Shown here in pieces: positions 45,631-53,501 of a DNA stretch of 64,000 nt (the stretch's first letter is position 1; each line of letters begins with the position of its first letter). The notes under the pieces were generated by a model that saw only the letters and a program-made list of their open reading frames with translations, made no database searches and was not told the origin of the DNA. Source of the stretch: Devosia sp. Lineage in GTDB: Bacteria > Pseudomonadota > Alphaproteobacteria > Rhizobiales > Devosiaceae. A program made the translations under genes and the position numbers. The DNA lies in contig NZ_JAQGJM010000022.1 of the NCBI RefSeq assembly GCF_028290625.1, forward strand, positions 1-64,000, read 5' to 3'.

Positions 45631-46684
45631 GGCGGTCTTCTTCCACAAAGGGGGCAAGGAGGGTCATGTCGATCGGGCCCGCGCGATCGGCCGCCGTAAA
45701 CGTCTGGTGCCAATAGGGATAGAGCATTGGCGGCTGGCTGACCTTGTCGAGCCTTGCGCGCTCTTCATCGGTCAGCTTCAATTCCGCCGCCGCCAGGTTG
45801 TCCTGGAACTGCGCTTCGCTGCGCCCGCCGATGATGACGGAAGTCACCCCCGGGCGACCCAGTTCCCAGGCCAGCGCCACCTGCGCGCCCGACACGCCAC
45901 GGGCGTCCGCGATCTCCACGACCACGTCGACGATGTCATAGAGGCGATCCCAATTCGGCACCGGCGGTTCCTTCGAGCCGCCCACATGCCGCCCCGAATC
46001 CGGCCCCCCATTGCGGCGATACTTGCCACTCAACAACCCGCCGGCGAGCGGCGACCAGATCAGGATACCGAGGCCCTGATCTAGCGTGATCGGCACCAGC
46101 TCATACTCGGCTTCGCGCGAATGCAGCGTGTAATGGATTTGCTGGGAGACGAACCGCTGCCCATGCCGCACATCGGCGGCGGCCAGCGCCTTCATGATGT
46201 GCCAGCCCGAATAGTTCGAGCAGCCAATGTAGCGAACCTTGCCCTGCTTCACGAGCGTATCGAGCGCTTCCATGGTCTCTTCGATGGGCGTCAGCCCGTC
46301 CCACTCATGCACCTGATAGAGGTCGATCGCATCGGTCTTGAGGCGTTTCAAACTGGCTTCCGCCTGCGCCACGATATGGTGACGGCTGAGCCCGATCTCG
46401 TTGGGGCCATTGCCCATCTTGAAGCGCACTTTCGTGGCCACCAGCGCCTTTTGCCGGCGCCCGCCTTCGCTCAGCGCCACTCCGATCATCTCCTCGGAGA
46501 CGCCCGCATTGTACACATTGGCGGTATCGAGCAGGTTGATGCCATGGTCGAGACAAAGGTCGATCTGCCGATTGGCATTGGCCTGGTCGGTATGGCCGAC
46601 CTTTTCGCTGCCACCAAACGTCATCGTGCCCATAGTCAGCACCGAAACCTTAAGGCCCGAACGGCCCAGCAACCGATATTCCAT
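45623..46684 (-). CDS. Aldo/keto reductase
   Basis: A 353-residue NADPH-dependent reductase of the AKR superfamily (YajO/YakC-like). The catalytic tetrad regions are LLDTANVYNAGVSEEMIG (Asp, Tyr), ALVATKVRFK (Lys) and LYQVHEWDG (His); SNYSGW and the nucleotide pocket IIGGRSEAQFQDNL are present. ATG 46684 is used because GAGGAGG ends 6 bases upstream; a TTG two codons earlier is too close to that site. It is the first gene of a coupled four-gene operon with the FAH, helicase and transglutaminase genes. Confidence 0.9.
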   Translation of the reverse strand: MEYRLLGRSGLKVSVLTMGTMTFGGSEKVGHTDQANANRQIDLCLDHGINLLDTANVYNAGVSEEMIGVALSEGGRRQKALVATKVRFKMGNGPNEIGLSRHHIVAQAEASLKRLKTDAIDLYQVHEWDGLTPIEETMEALDTLVKQGKVRYIGCSNYSGWHIMKALAAADVRHGQRFVSQQIHYTLHSREAEYELVPITLDQGLGILIWSPLAGGLLSGKYRRNGGPDSGRHVGGSKEPPVPNWDRLYDIVDVVVEIADARGVSGAQVALAWELGRPGVTSVIIGGRSEAQFQDNLAAAELKLTDEERARLDKVSQPPMLYPYWHQTFTAADRAGPIDMTLLAPFVEEDRRG

Positions 46685-46761
46685 AATCAACCTCCTCTTG
46701 CCCGAAGCTGCGGCGAGGCAGACTCACGGAACGTATCGCACCTACATAAAGCACGCGGCTA

Positions 46762-46783
46762 TTCCCGCGAAGGCAGGAAACCA
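46762..46783. repeat. Degenerate half copy of the TTCCCGC repeat
   Basis: ATTCCCGCGAAGGCAGGAAACC resembles one arm of the inverted repeat at 46822-46903 with several mismatches. It lies 60 bp away in the same intergenic space, probably a relic of the same element. Confidence 0.5.
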
Positions 46784-46821
46784 CTCTTATTCGATCGCCA
46801 CCATACCGCATCACCCCACCG

Positions 46822-46903
46822 GGTCATTCCCGCGCAGGCGGGAACCCCTGTTGACCGATGCCCGACTAAGCAAACGGAGGTTCCCGCCTGCGCGGGAATG
46901 ACC
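46822..46903. repeat. 25-bp perfect inverted repeat of the TTCCCGCGCAGGCGGGAA type
   Basis: The arms at 46822-46846 and 46879-46903 are perfect reverse complements; each arm is itself a partial palindrome (TTCCCGC..GCGGGAA). The 32-base interior is unlike the arms. Such repeats are widespread in proteobacteria, spread in intergenic DNA and form stem-loops. This one lies between the aldo/keto reductase and EamA genes. Confidence 0.8.
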
Positions 46904-46983
46904 TTGTGAAAATCCATTACGATGACGCAGTGGGAAATATTGCAGAAGCCTGCTAGGCAACGCCCGTCAAAGAAAGCCTCTCC

Positions 46984-47850
46984 GTGCGCCCGTCCTCCAT
47001 CATCCTGCCTGTCGCCCTCGTCACCCTCGGCATGGTGGCGACCCAAACCGGCGCATCCTTCGCCAAGGGCCTGTTCCCGCTGGTCGGCGCTTCGGGCGCC
47101 ACCGCGCTCCGCCTCACCCTCGCGGCCCTCGTACTCATCGCCATCTTCCGCCCCTGGCGGCACAAGCTCGACGCCAGCCAGTGGCGCGCCGTGCTGCTCT
47201 ACGGCGCCGCCATGGGCGCCATGAACCTGTTGTTCTACGCCGCCATCGCCCGCATTCCCCTGGGCATCGGCGTCGCCCTCGAATTCACCGGCCCGCTCGC
47301 CGTGGCCCTGGCCGGCTCCCGCAAGCCGCTCGATTTCCTCTGGATCGGCCTGGCTCTGCTCGGCTTCTTCACCCTCCTGCCGTTCGGCAAGATGAGCGGC
47401 ACGATCGACCCCGTGGGCATAGCCCTGGCGCTTGGTGCCGGCATCTGCTGGGCCGGCTACATCGTCTTCGGCCAACGCGCCGGCACCGGCGGCGGTCCGC
47501 ACACCGCCGCGCTCGGCGTCGGCCTCGCCGCCCTCATCGCCCTGCCCTTCGGCATCGCCTCGGCCGGCGCGACCTTGATCGATCCCGCCATCCTGCCCGT
47601 CGCGCTTGGCGTCGCCCTCCTGTCCAGCGCCATTCCCTATACGCTCGACATGATCGCCCTGCCCCACATCCCGACGCGGCTCTTCTCCATCCTCGCCAGC
47701 GCTCACCCGGCGCTCGCCGCGCTGTCTGGCTTCGTCATCCTGTCCGAACGCCTCACCCCCTGGCAGGTCGCCGGCATCGTCTGCATCGTGCTGGCCTCCA
47801 TCGGCGGCACCGCGACCATCGCCCGCAGCAACTCCCCGCCCGTAGCGTAG
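46984..47850 (+). CDS. EamA family (RhtA-like) exporter
   Basis: A 288-residue inner-membrane protein with ten membrane segments in two EamA halves: ILPVALVTLGMVATQTGASFAKGLFP opens the first, and GIALALGAGICWAGYIVFGQRAG opens the second. Members export amino acids such as threonine and homoserine, or other small metabolites; the gene itself does not say which. The start is GTG 46984 with only a weak AAAGAAAG site. A 133-bp palindromic repeat starts 8 bases after its stop. Confidence 0.85.
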   Translation: MRPSSIILPVALVTLGMVATQTGASFAKGLFPLVGASGATALRLTLAALVLIAIFRPWRHKLDASQWRAVLLYGAAMGAMNLLFYAAIARIPLGIGVALEFTGPLAVALAGSRKPLDFLWIGLALLGFFTLLPFGKMSGTIDPVGIALALGAGICWAGYIVFGQRAGTGGGPHTAALGVGLAALIALPFGIASAGATLIDPAILPVALGVALLSSAIPYTLDMIALPHIPTRLFSILASAHPALAALSGFVILSERLTPWQVAGIVCIVLASIGGTATIARSNSPPVA

Positions 47851-47857
47851 AGCCGTC

Positions 47858-47990
47858 CTTCACCTCTCCCTTTTGGGGGAGAGGTCGACCTTCTCAGGTC
47901 GGGTGAGGGGGCCTCCCCCACTCCGAACTTAGTAAAGGCCCCGTCACCCGTCGCTGCGCGCCGACCTCTCCCCCAAAGGGAGAGGTGAAG
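47858..47990. repeat. ~133-bp palindromic repeat, family 2, copy 2
   Basis: Begins CTTCACCTCTCCC, ends GGGAGAGGTGAAG, with GGGGGAGAGGTCG near both ends and CGGGTGAGGGGGCC / CCCCGTCACCCG inside. The same length as copy 1 (133 bp). Located between eamA and the YCII gene, 8 bases after the stop. Confidence 0.85.
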
Positions 47991-48086
47991 TAGCGCTCGA
48001 CCCCACCTTCATCGATCAAAAATAGCTGCAAGCCGTGTCTGTCTTGGGCATAGTCGTGCGTCATAACCTCATGACAGGGACACGCC

Positions 48087-48476
48087 ATGCAATACGCCAT
48101 CCTCTGCTATAACGATGAAAACGCTGTCGCTTCCTGGACCAAGGAGGAAGACGATGCCTGCATGGCGCGCCTCGCCAAGGTCCAGGGCGATATGGCCGCC
48201 AAGGGCAAGATGGGTCCCGTCGCGCGCCTGCTGCCCACCACCTCGGCCACCACTTTGCGCAAATCGGCCACCGGCTCGATGGTCATCGACGGCCCCTTCG
48301 CCGAAACCAAGGAGCAGTTCCTCGGCTTCTACGTCGTCGAGGCCGACACGCTCGACGAGGCCATCGCCTTTGCCAAGGACCTGGCTGTGGCCAATCCCGG
48401 CATCGGCGCCTATGAACTGCGTCCCGTCTCCCTGTTTTTCCCCCACACCATCACGGCGGGAAGCGGGGCCACATGA
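48087..48476 (+). CDS. YCII-related (DGPF domain) protein
   Basis: 129 residues with the ferredoxin-like YCII fold. The start is MQYAILCYNDENAV and the hallmark IDGPFAETKEQFLGFYVVE is near residue 70. DGPF proteins are the usual partners of ECF42-type sigma factors, and here the sigma gene overlaps it by four bases (ATGA 48473-48476). They are thought to take part in ligand or stress sensing; the mechanism is not known. It is the first gene of the cluster. Confidence 0.9.
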   Translation: MQYAILCYNDENAVASWTKEEDDACMARLAKVQGDMAAKGKMGPVARLLPTTSATTLRKSATGSMVIDGPFAETKEQFLGFYVVEADTLDEAIAFAKDLAVANPGIGAYELRPVSLFFPHTITAGSGAT

Positions 48477-49741
48477 CCGACAATGCCTGGATCGGCGCTG
48501 CACTCGCCGCCGCCCGTCCACAGGCGGTCAGCGCCCTGCTGCGTTATTTCCGCCAGCTCGATACTGCCGAGGAAGCCTTTCAGGAGGCATGCCTGCGCGC
48601 CATCCGCACCTGGCCCGACAAGGGCCCGCCGCGCGATCCCATCGCCTGGCTGATCTTTGTCGGCCGCAATTCGGGCGTCGACGCCATTCGCAAGAGCCGC
48701 CGCAACGTCGCGCTGCCGCCCGAGGACCTGCTGTCGGACCTCGATGACGCCGAAGCCGATATGGCCGAGCGCCTCGACGGCGAGCATTACCGCGACGATA
48801 TCCTGCGCCTGCTGTTCATCTGCTGCCATCCCGACCTGCCCGCCAACCAGCAGATCGCTCTGGCGCTGCGCATCGTCGCCGGCGTCCCCACCGCGCAGAT
48901 CGCCCGCGCCTTCCTCGTCCGCGAGACCGCGATGGAGCAGCGCATCACTCGCGCCAAGGCCCGCATCGCCGCCAACGACACGCCGTTCGATCCGCCCGAT
49001 GCCGTGGCCCGGCAGGAACGGCTCGGCACCGTCGCGCTCATGCTTTATCTGGTGTTCAACGAAGGCTATTCGCGCGGCCATGCCGATCCGGCCGCCGCCC
49101 AGCTCTGCGACGAGGCCATCCGCCTCACCCGCCTGCTCCTGCAGCTGTTCCCTGCCGAGCCCGAAATCATGGGCCTCTGCGCGCTGATGCTGCTGCAACA
49201 TTCGCGCTCGCCCGCCCGCACCGACGCGAACGGCCAGATCGTGCTGCTCGACGCGCAGGACCGCACAATGTGGAGCCGCCCCATGATCGCCGAAGGCCTG
49301 GCTCTGGTCGACAAGGCCCTGCGCCATGGCACGCCCGGCGCCTATCAGGTGCAAGCCGCCATCGCCGCCCAGCACGCCCGGGCCCTGCGCGCCGAGGGCA
49401 CCGATTGGGCCGCCATCGATCACCTCTATCAAATCCTCGAAGTGATCCAGCCATCCCCGGTCATCACCCTCAACCGCGCCGTGGCGGTCTCCAAGTCCCG
49501 CGGCCCGGCCGCTGCCCTCGCTTTGATCGCCCCGCTCGCCGACCAGCTCGACAACTACTTCCATTTTCACGGCGTCCGGGGTGGCCTGTTGCGACAGCTC
49601 GGCAATGCGGCTGCCGCCCGCATTGCCTTCAACCGCGCCATCGCCCTGGCCAATTCACCCGCCGAGGCCGCCCATATCCGCACCCATCTCGATGCGCTGA
49701 GCGCACCCGCGCTTCCCGATCCGACGGCGGCTGCGAAATAA
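48473..49741 (+). CDS. ECF sigma factor with long C-terminal extension (ECF42 type)
   Basis: 422 residues. Sigma region 2 is at about 20-85 (ALLRYFRQLDTAEEAFQEACLRAIRTWP), and region 4 at about 110-170 (ALALRIVAGVPTAQIARAFLVRETAMEQRITRAKARI). The remaining ~240 residues form a helical TPR-like domain (VALMLYLVFNEGYSRGH...). There is no anti-sigma factor, which is normal for ECF42; the C-terminal domain is needed for activity. It probably directs transcription of its own cluster (YCII, VOC, DoxX genes). Confidence 0.9.
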   Translation: MTDNAWIGAALAAARPQAVSALLRYFRQLDTAEEAFQEACLRAIRTWPDKGPPRDPIAWLIFVGRNSGVDAIRKSRRNVALPPEDLLSDLDDAEADMAERLDGEHYRDDILRLLFICCHPDLPANQQIALALRIVAGVPTAQIARAFLVRETAMEQRITRAKARIAANDTPFDPPDAVARQERLGTVALMLYLVFNEGYSRGHADPAAAQLCDEAIRLTRLLLQLFPAEPEIMGLCALMLLQHSRSPARTDANGQIVLLDAQDRTMWSRPMIAEGLALVDKALRHGTPGAYQVQAAIAAQHARALRAEGTDWAAIDHLYQILEVIQPSPVITLNRAVAVSKSRGPAAALALIAPLADQLDNYFHFHGVRGGLLRQLGNAAAARIAFNRAIALANSPAEAAHIRTHLDALSAPALPDPTAAAK

Positions 49742-49812
49742 TTCACGGGCTGTGTCTGACTAGCGCCCCGCCACTCGTCGTGATTGCAGAAACCAACGGA
49801 GGGACTTCCACC

Positions 49813-50214
49813 ATGACCGATACCCCAGCCACCAGCGGCCTGACCCCCTATATCAGCATTGACGGCACCCGCGCCGCCCTCGCCTTCTACGAAAAAGCCT
49901 TTGCCGGAGCGATCATCGACGTGCGCGACGCCGATGGCTCAAGCGGCCGCGTCATCCACAGCCATATCCAGATCAACGGCGCGCCGCTGTTCATCTCCGA
50001 CTTCTTCCCCGATTACGGCTATCCCGCAGTTGCCCCCGCCGCCTTCATGCTGCATTTGCAGGTCGAGGACGCCCAGGCCTGGTGGGATCGCGCCGTTGCC
50101 GCCGGCTGCACCATCAAGTCGCCCATCAAGGTTGAATTCTGGGGCGATATCTATGGCCAGCTCACCGACCCCTATGGGGTGACCTGGACCATCGGCCAGA
50201 CGGTCAAGAAGTAA
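49813..50214 (+). CDS. VOC (PhnB-like) family protein
   Basis: 133 residues of the vicinal-oxygen-chelate fold, with the PhnB-like pattern LTPYISIDGTRAALAFYEKAFAG, SHIQINGAPLFISDFFPD and the C-terminal GDIYGQLTDPYGVTWTIGQ. The family includes glyoxalases and resistance proteins, and PhnB-like members are common targets or companions of ECF42 sigma factors. ATG 49813 follows GGAGGGAC. A possible small-molecule or stress response function is inferred from the cluster. Confidence 0.85.
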   Translation: MTDTPATSGLTPYISIDGTRAALAFYEKAFAGAIIDVRDADGSSGRVIHSHIQINGAPLFISDFFPDYGYPAVAPAAFMLHLQVEDAQAWWDRAVAAGCTIKSPIKVEFWGDIYGQLTDPYGVTWTIGQTVKK

Positions 50215-50235
50215 CGCGCAACGAGGAGACCCATC

Positions 50236-50655
50236 ATGACCACCATCGATACCTCGGCCTCGCTCGCCCCATCCCGCAACTGGACCTTCTGGCTCGGCTG
50301 GGTGCTTTCGGGCCTGTTCATCGCTTTCATGATCTTTGACGGCAGCATCAAGCTGGTGCCAATCCAGCCGGTGATCGATACCATGACCGAGCTGGGCTAC
50401 CCGGTCGAACATGCCCGCCTGCTCGGCGTGCTGAGCCTGGTTTGCACGCTGCTGTACGCCATCCCGCGCACCTCGGTGCTGGGGGCCGTGCTGCTCACCG
50501 CCTATCTGGGCGGCGCCGTCTCGGCTCATGTGCGCATCGGCTCACCGCTGTTCAGCCATGACCTGTTCGGCGTCTATATGGGCCTCTTCGCCTGGGGCGG
50601 CATCTGGCTACGCAACGCCAAACTGCGCGCCATCTTCCCAATCATCCGCGCCTAG
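50236..50655 (+). CDS. DoxX family membrane protein
   Basis: 139 residues with four membrane segments: FWLGWVLSGLFIAFMIFDGS, LLGVLSLVCTLLYAIP, SVLGAVLLTAYLGGAVSAH and LFGVYMGLFAWGGIWL. The SGLFIAFMIFDGSIKL and GYPVEHARLLGVL motifs are typical of the DoxX-like group found in ECF41/ECF42 clusters. The family is linked to thiosulfate or redox membrane chemistry, but the role of this subgroup is unknown. AACGAGGAG precedes the start. Confidence 0.87.
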   Translation: MTTIDTSASLAPSRNWTFWLGWVLSGLFIAFMIFDGSIKLVPIQPVIDTMTELGYPVEHARLLGVLSLVCTLLYAIPRTSVLGAVLLTAYLGGAVSAHVRIGSPLFSHDLFGVYMGLFAWGGIWLRNAKLRAIFPIIRA

Positions 50656-50721
50656 CCAAACTTGCCCTCACATCGGGAGCCTGCCAAGCTGCAGGCTTTC
50701 GATGCGACTGGGAATTTGCTC

Positions 50722-51525
50722 ATGACCATTTTTCTCTGCGCCACCTGCGGCACCTCCTACCCGGACGCGCCCCAGCCGCCCGCCCATTGCCCGATTTGCG
50801 ACGACGAGCGCCAATATGTCCCCGCCGCCGGCCAGTCCTGGACCACGCGGGAGGCGCTGGCCAAGACCTATCGCAATGCCTGGCAGCACCACGAGCCCAA
50901 CCTGTTCAGCATCCAGCCGGTGCCGGCCCTGGGCATCAACCAGCGCGCTTTCCTGCTGCGCACGCCAGCCGGCAACGTGCTGTGGGACTGCGTTGCCCTG
51001 CTCGATGACGCCACCGAAGCGCTCGTCGATAGCCTGGGCGGCATCAGCGCCATCGCCATCTCGCACCCGCACTACTACACGGTGATGCAGGACTGGGCGG
51101 CCGCCTTTGGCGCCACCATCCACCTGCACGCAGCCGACGCAGCCCATATCGTGCGCCCCGACGCCAATGTGCATCTGTGGCACGAGGAAACCCGCCAACT
51201 GCTGCCCGGCGTCACCCTGATCCGCGCCGGCGGCCATTTCGATGGCGGCACTGTGCTGCATTGGGCCGACACCGCCGACAATGCCGGCGCCCTGCTGGTC
51301 GGCGATATCCTGCAAGTCACACCCGGCGGCCACCGCGTCTCCTTCATGTGGAGCTATCCCAACATGATGCCGCTGCCCGCCGCCAAAATCCGTCACATCG
51401 CCGATGCGCTCACGCCCTGGCGCTATGATCGCATTTACGGCGCCTTCGCCGGCCAGAATATTCCCAAGGATGCGCCGGCCATCGTCGCCAATTCGGCGGC
51501 CCGCTACATCGAATTGCTCGCCTAG
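50722..51525 (+). CDS. Metallo-beta-lactamase-fold hydrolase with N-terminal zinc ribbon
   Basis: 267 residues. A rubredoxin/zinc-ribbon N-terminus has Cys6, Cys9, Cys23 and Cys26 (CATC and CPIC), followed by an MBL fold. The metal motif reads SHPHYYTVM, so the usual DH of HxHxDH is replaced by YT; GGHFDGG and VGDILQV supply later ligands. It may bind one metal or act on an unusual substrate. The ATG 50722 start keeps the zinc ribbon; no strong site is visible. Confidence 0.82.
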   Translation: MTIFLCATCGTSYPDAPQPPAHCPICDDERQYVPAAGQSWTTREALAKTYRNAWQHHEPNLFSIQPVPALGINQRAFLLRTPAGNVLWDCVALLDDATEALVDSLGGISAIAISHPHYYTVMQDWAAAFGATIHLHAADAAHIVRPDANVHLWHEETRQLLPGVTLIRAGGHFDGGTVLHWADTADNAGALLVGDILQVTPGGHRVSFMWSYPNMMPLPAAKIRHIADALTPWRYDRIYGAFAGQNIPKDAPAIVANSAARYIELLA

Positions 51526-51534
51526 GAGTTTCCC

Positions 51535-51801
51535 ATGTGCCGCAACATCAAAACCCTATTCAATTTCGAGCCGCCCGCCACCGGCGATGAAATACACGCT
51601 TCCGCCCTGCAATATGTGCGCAAGCTGAGCGGCTTCACCCACCCCTCGCAGAAGAACCAGGCCGCCTTTGAACACGCCGTCGAGGAAGTCGCCGCCACCA
51701 CCCGCCGCCTGCTCGCTGCCCTCGAAACCACTGCGCCCCCGCATGATCGCGACGTCGAAGCCGCCAAGGCCCGCGAGCGCGCCAAGGTGCGTTTCGCCTG
51801 A
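51535..51801 (+). CDS. DUF2277 family protein
   Basis: 88 residues. The start MCRNIKTLFNFEPPATGDEI and the segment ALQYVRKLSGFTHPSQKNQ are typical of DUF2277, a small helical family of unknown function. It follows the MBL gene by 9 bases, with TAGGAG overlapping the MBL stop as its binding site, so the two are coupled. The N-terminal Cys2 is conserved in the family. Confidence 0.87.
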   Translation: MCRNIKTLFNFEPPATGDEIHASALQYVRKLSGFTHPSQKNQAAFEHAVEEVAATTRRLLAALETTAPPHDRDVEAAKARERAKVRFA

Positions 51802-51928
51802 TCGCTTCGCCCGAACGGCAACTGCGCACTATGTCTTGATGCTCTCTCACAAGATGAACAGAAATTCTTAATCGGCCCTGCGCTAGGGTTCACCAATTGT
51901 CCACCCCGCACGTCAACCGAGTTCAGCG

Positions 51929-53323
51929 ATGCCCGCCGCCGCTTCGGCCCAGATGGCTCCCGCACCGTTCCAAAACCCGTCTCGGGTCGGCCGGACCGCT
52001 GGCGGCCTGGCGTCCCTGCTCGAAAGCATCCGCCAACGGCTCGATGTCGATTTCGCCACGCTGCGCCTGATCCAGGGCGATCAACTGGTCCTTGCCGGTT
52101 CGGCCGGCGCACCATCCCCGGCGCTCGAAAACGAATCCCGTTTCTCTAGTCGTGCCCTGATCGCGCCCCTGGTCGTGCCGGATACGGCCCTCGATGCGCG
52201 GTTCCGCGACCGTACCACAATCCGGTTTTATGCCGGCATTCCGCTGGTGACCGCGTCCGGCCGCACCGTTGGCCTGCTCAGCCTGTTCGACCGCTCCCCG
52301 CGTCCCCTGCAATTGGCCGCTCGCCTCGCCGTTCTGGCCGCCAATGCCATGCGGTCGGTCGAGGAAGCCCCGAGCCAGGAGCGGCTCATTGCCACCCTCA
52401 AGGGTCAACTGGCCGACCAGGCCCGCCTGATTCACGAGCAGGCCGCTGCGCTGGACCATAGCCGATTGATCTTCGAACGCGCCGCGGCCACCGCGCGGAT
52501 CGGCGTTTGGGAATGCGATCTTGCGACCGAGGAATTGACCTGGACCGACGGCGTCTACGACCTGTTCGAGCTGCCCCGCGGCAGTTCCATCGACCGCGCC
52601 ACGACGCTGCTTTGTTACGCCCCGACCTCTCGCGCGCTGCTGGAAAAACTGCGCACCCAGGCCGTAACACAGGGGATCGGCTTTACGCTCGACGCCGAAA
52701 TCACCACCGCAAAGGGCAACCGGCGCTGGATGCGGCTAACCACCAGCGTTGAGACCGAAAACGGGGTCGCCACCCGCCTGTTCGGCATGAAGCAGGATAT
52801 CACCGAGGAAAAGATCCTCGCCGATCGCACCCGCTATCTGGCCGAGTTCGATGTCATGACCGGACTAGCCAACCGCAGCCGGTTCCAGTCCCGGCTTGCC
52901 GACCAGACCCAGGCGATCGGCGCACTGCTGCTGGTCGACCTGGATGGCTTCAAGTCGATCAACGACACCTTCGGTCATGCCCTGGGCGATGAGTGCCTCA
53001 AGGAAACCGCTTTGCGCCTCGAAGCCGTCGGCATCGAGGCCGAACTTGTCGCCCGCATCGGCGGCGACGAATTCGCGGTCCTGCTCGGCCCCCAAACCGA
53101 TTACACGGCCGCCGAACATCTCGCCGGCCAGATCGTCGAAATCCTCGGCCGCCCGGTCACGCGCGGCGATCAGGTCCTGCAGCTCGGCGCCTCCGTGGGC
53201 ATTGCCCTCGCCATGCCCGAAGCCTCCCCGGACCAGTTGTTCAAGCAAGCCGACACCGCTCTCTACGCCGCCAAAGCCGCCGGCCGAAAAACTTTTCGCC
53301 TGTTCAGTCCTGCCGAGCGCTAG
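51929..53323 (+). CDS. GAF-PAS-GGDEF diguanylate cyclase
   Basis: 464 residues, soluble. A GAF domain is at about 25-150 (LDVDFATLRLIQGDQLVLAG, FYAGIPLVTASGRTVGLLSLFD), a PAS domain at about 185-295 (IGVWECDLATEELTWTDGVYDLFELP, and PAC-like GMKQDITEEK), and GGDEF at about 305-460 with intact RIGGDEFAVLL near 377 and metal Asp in LLLVDLDGFKSIN. It makes c-di-GMP in response to an unknown cytoplasmic signal, opposing the HD-GYP protein at 15.8 kb. No RxxD I-site is obvious. The start is set by the frame; the ribosome site is weak. Confidence 0.92.
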   Translation: MPAAASAQMAPAPFQNPSRVGRTAGGLASLLESIRQRLDVDFATLRLIQGDQLVLAGSAGAPSPALENESRFSSRALIAPLVVPDTALDARFRDRTTIRFYAGIPLVTASGRTVGLLSLFDRSPRPLQLAARLAVLAANAMRSVEEAPSQERLIATLKGQLADQARLIHEQAAALDHSRLIFERAAATARIGVWECDLATEELTWTDGVYDLFELPRGSSIDRATTLLCYAPTSRALLEKLRTQAVTQGIGFTLDAEITTAKGNRRWMRLTTSVETENGVATRLFGMKQDITEEKILADRTRYLAEFDVMTGLANRSRFQSRLADQTQAIGALLLVDLDGFKSINDTFGHALGDECLKETALRLEAVGIEAELVARIGGDEFAVLLGPQTDYTAAEHLAGQIVEILGRPVTRGDQVLQLGASVGIALAMPEASPDQLFKQADTALYAAKAAGRKTFRLFSPAER

Positions 53324-53358
53324 AGCCGCCAGCTCTTCACCTTTGGCCGCTTGCGCCA

Positions 53359-53501
53359 AGGTGCGTCGAGATTCAGGTCAGGCCGAGACGAAAACTGTGC
53401 TCTTCGAGAACCGGAGCGCAGCGTACCTTTGGGTACGTGAGCACCGGAAGCGCAGAAGAGCGCAGTTTGCAGACCGGCATCACCTGAATATCGACGCACC
53501 T
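53359..53501. repeat. Structured palindromic repeat, family 1, copy B
   Basis: Outer arms 53359-53378 and 53482-53501 pair at 19 of 20 positions (left arm starts AGGTGCGTCGA). The inner stem is ACTGTGCTCTTC / GAAGAGCGCAGT. The core is GAACCGGAGCGCAGCGTACC...GGTACGTGAGCACCGGAAGCGC. The right arm ends within the stop codon of the LacI gene (53500-53502), and the element fills the gap between two convergent genes. Confidence 0.85.
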
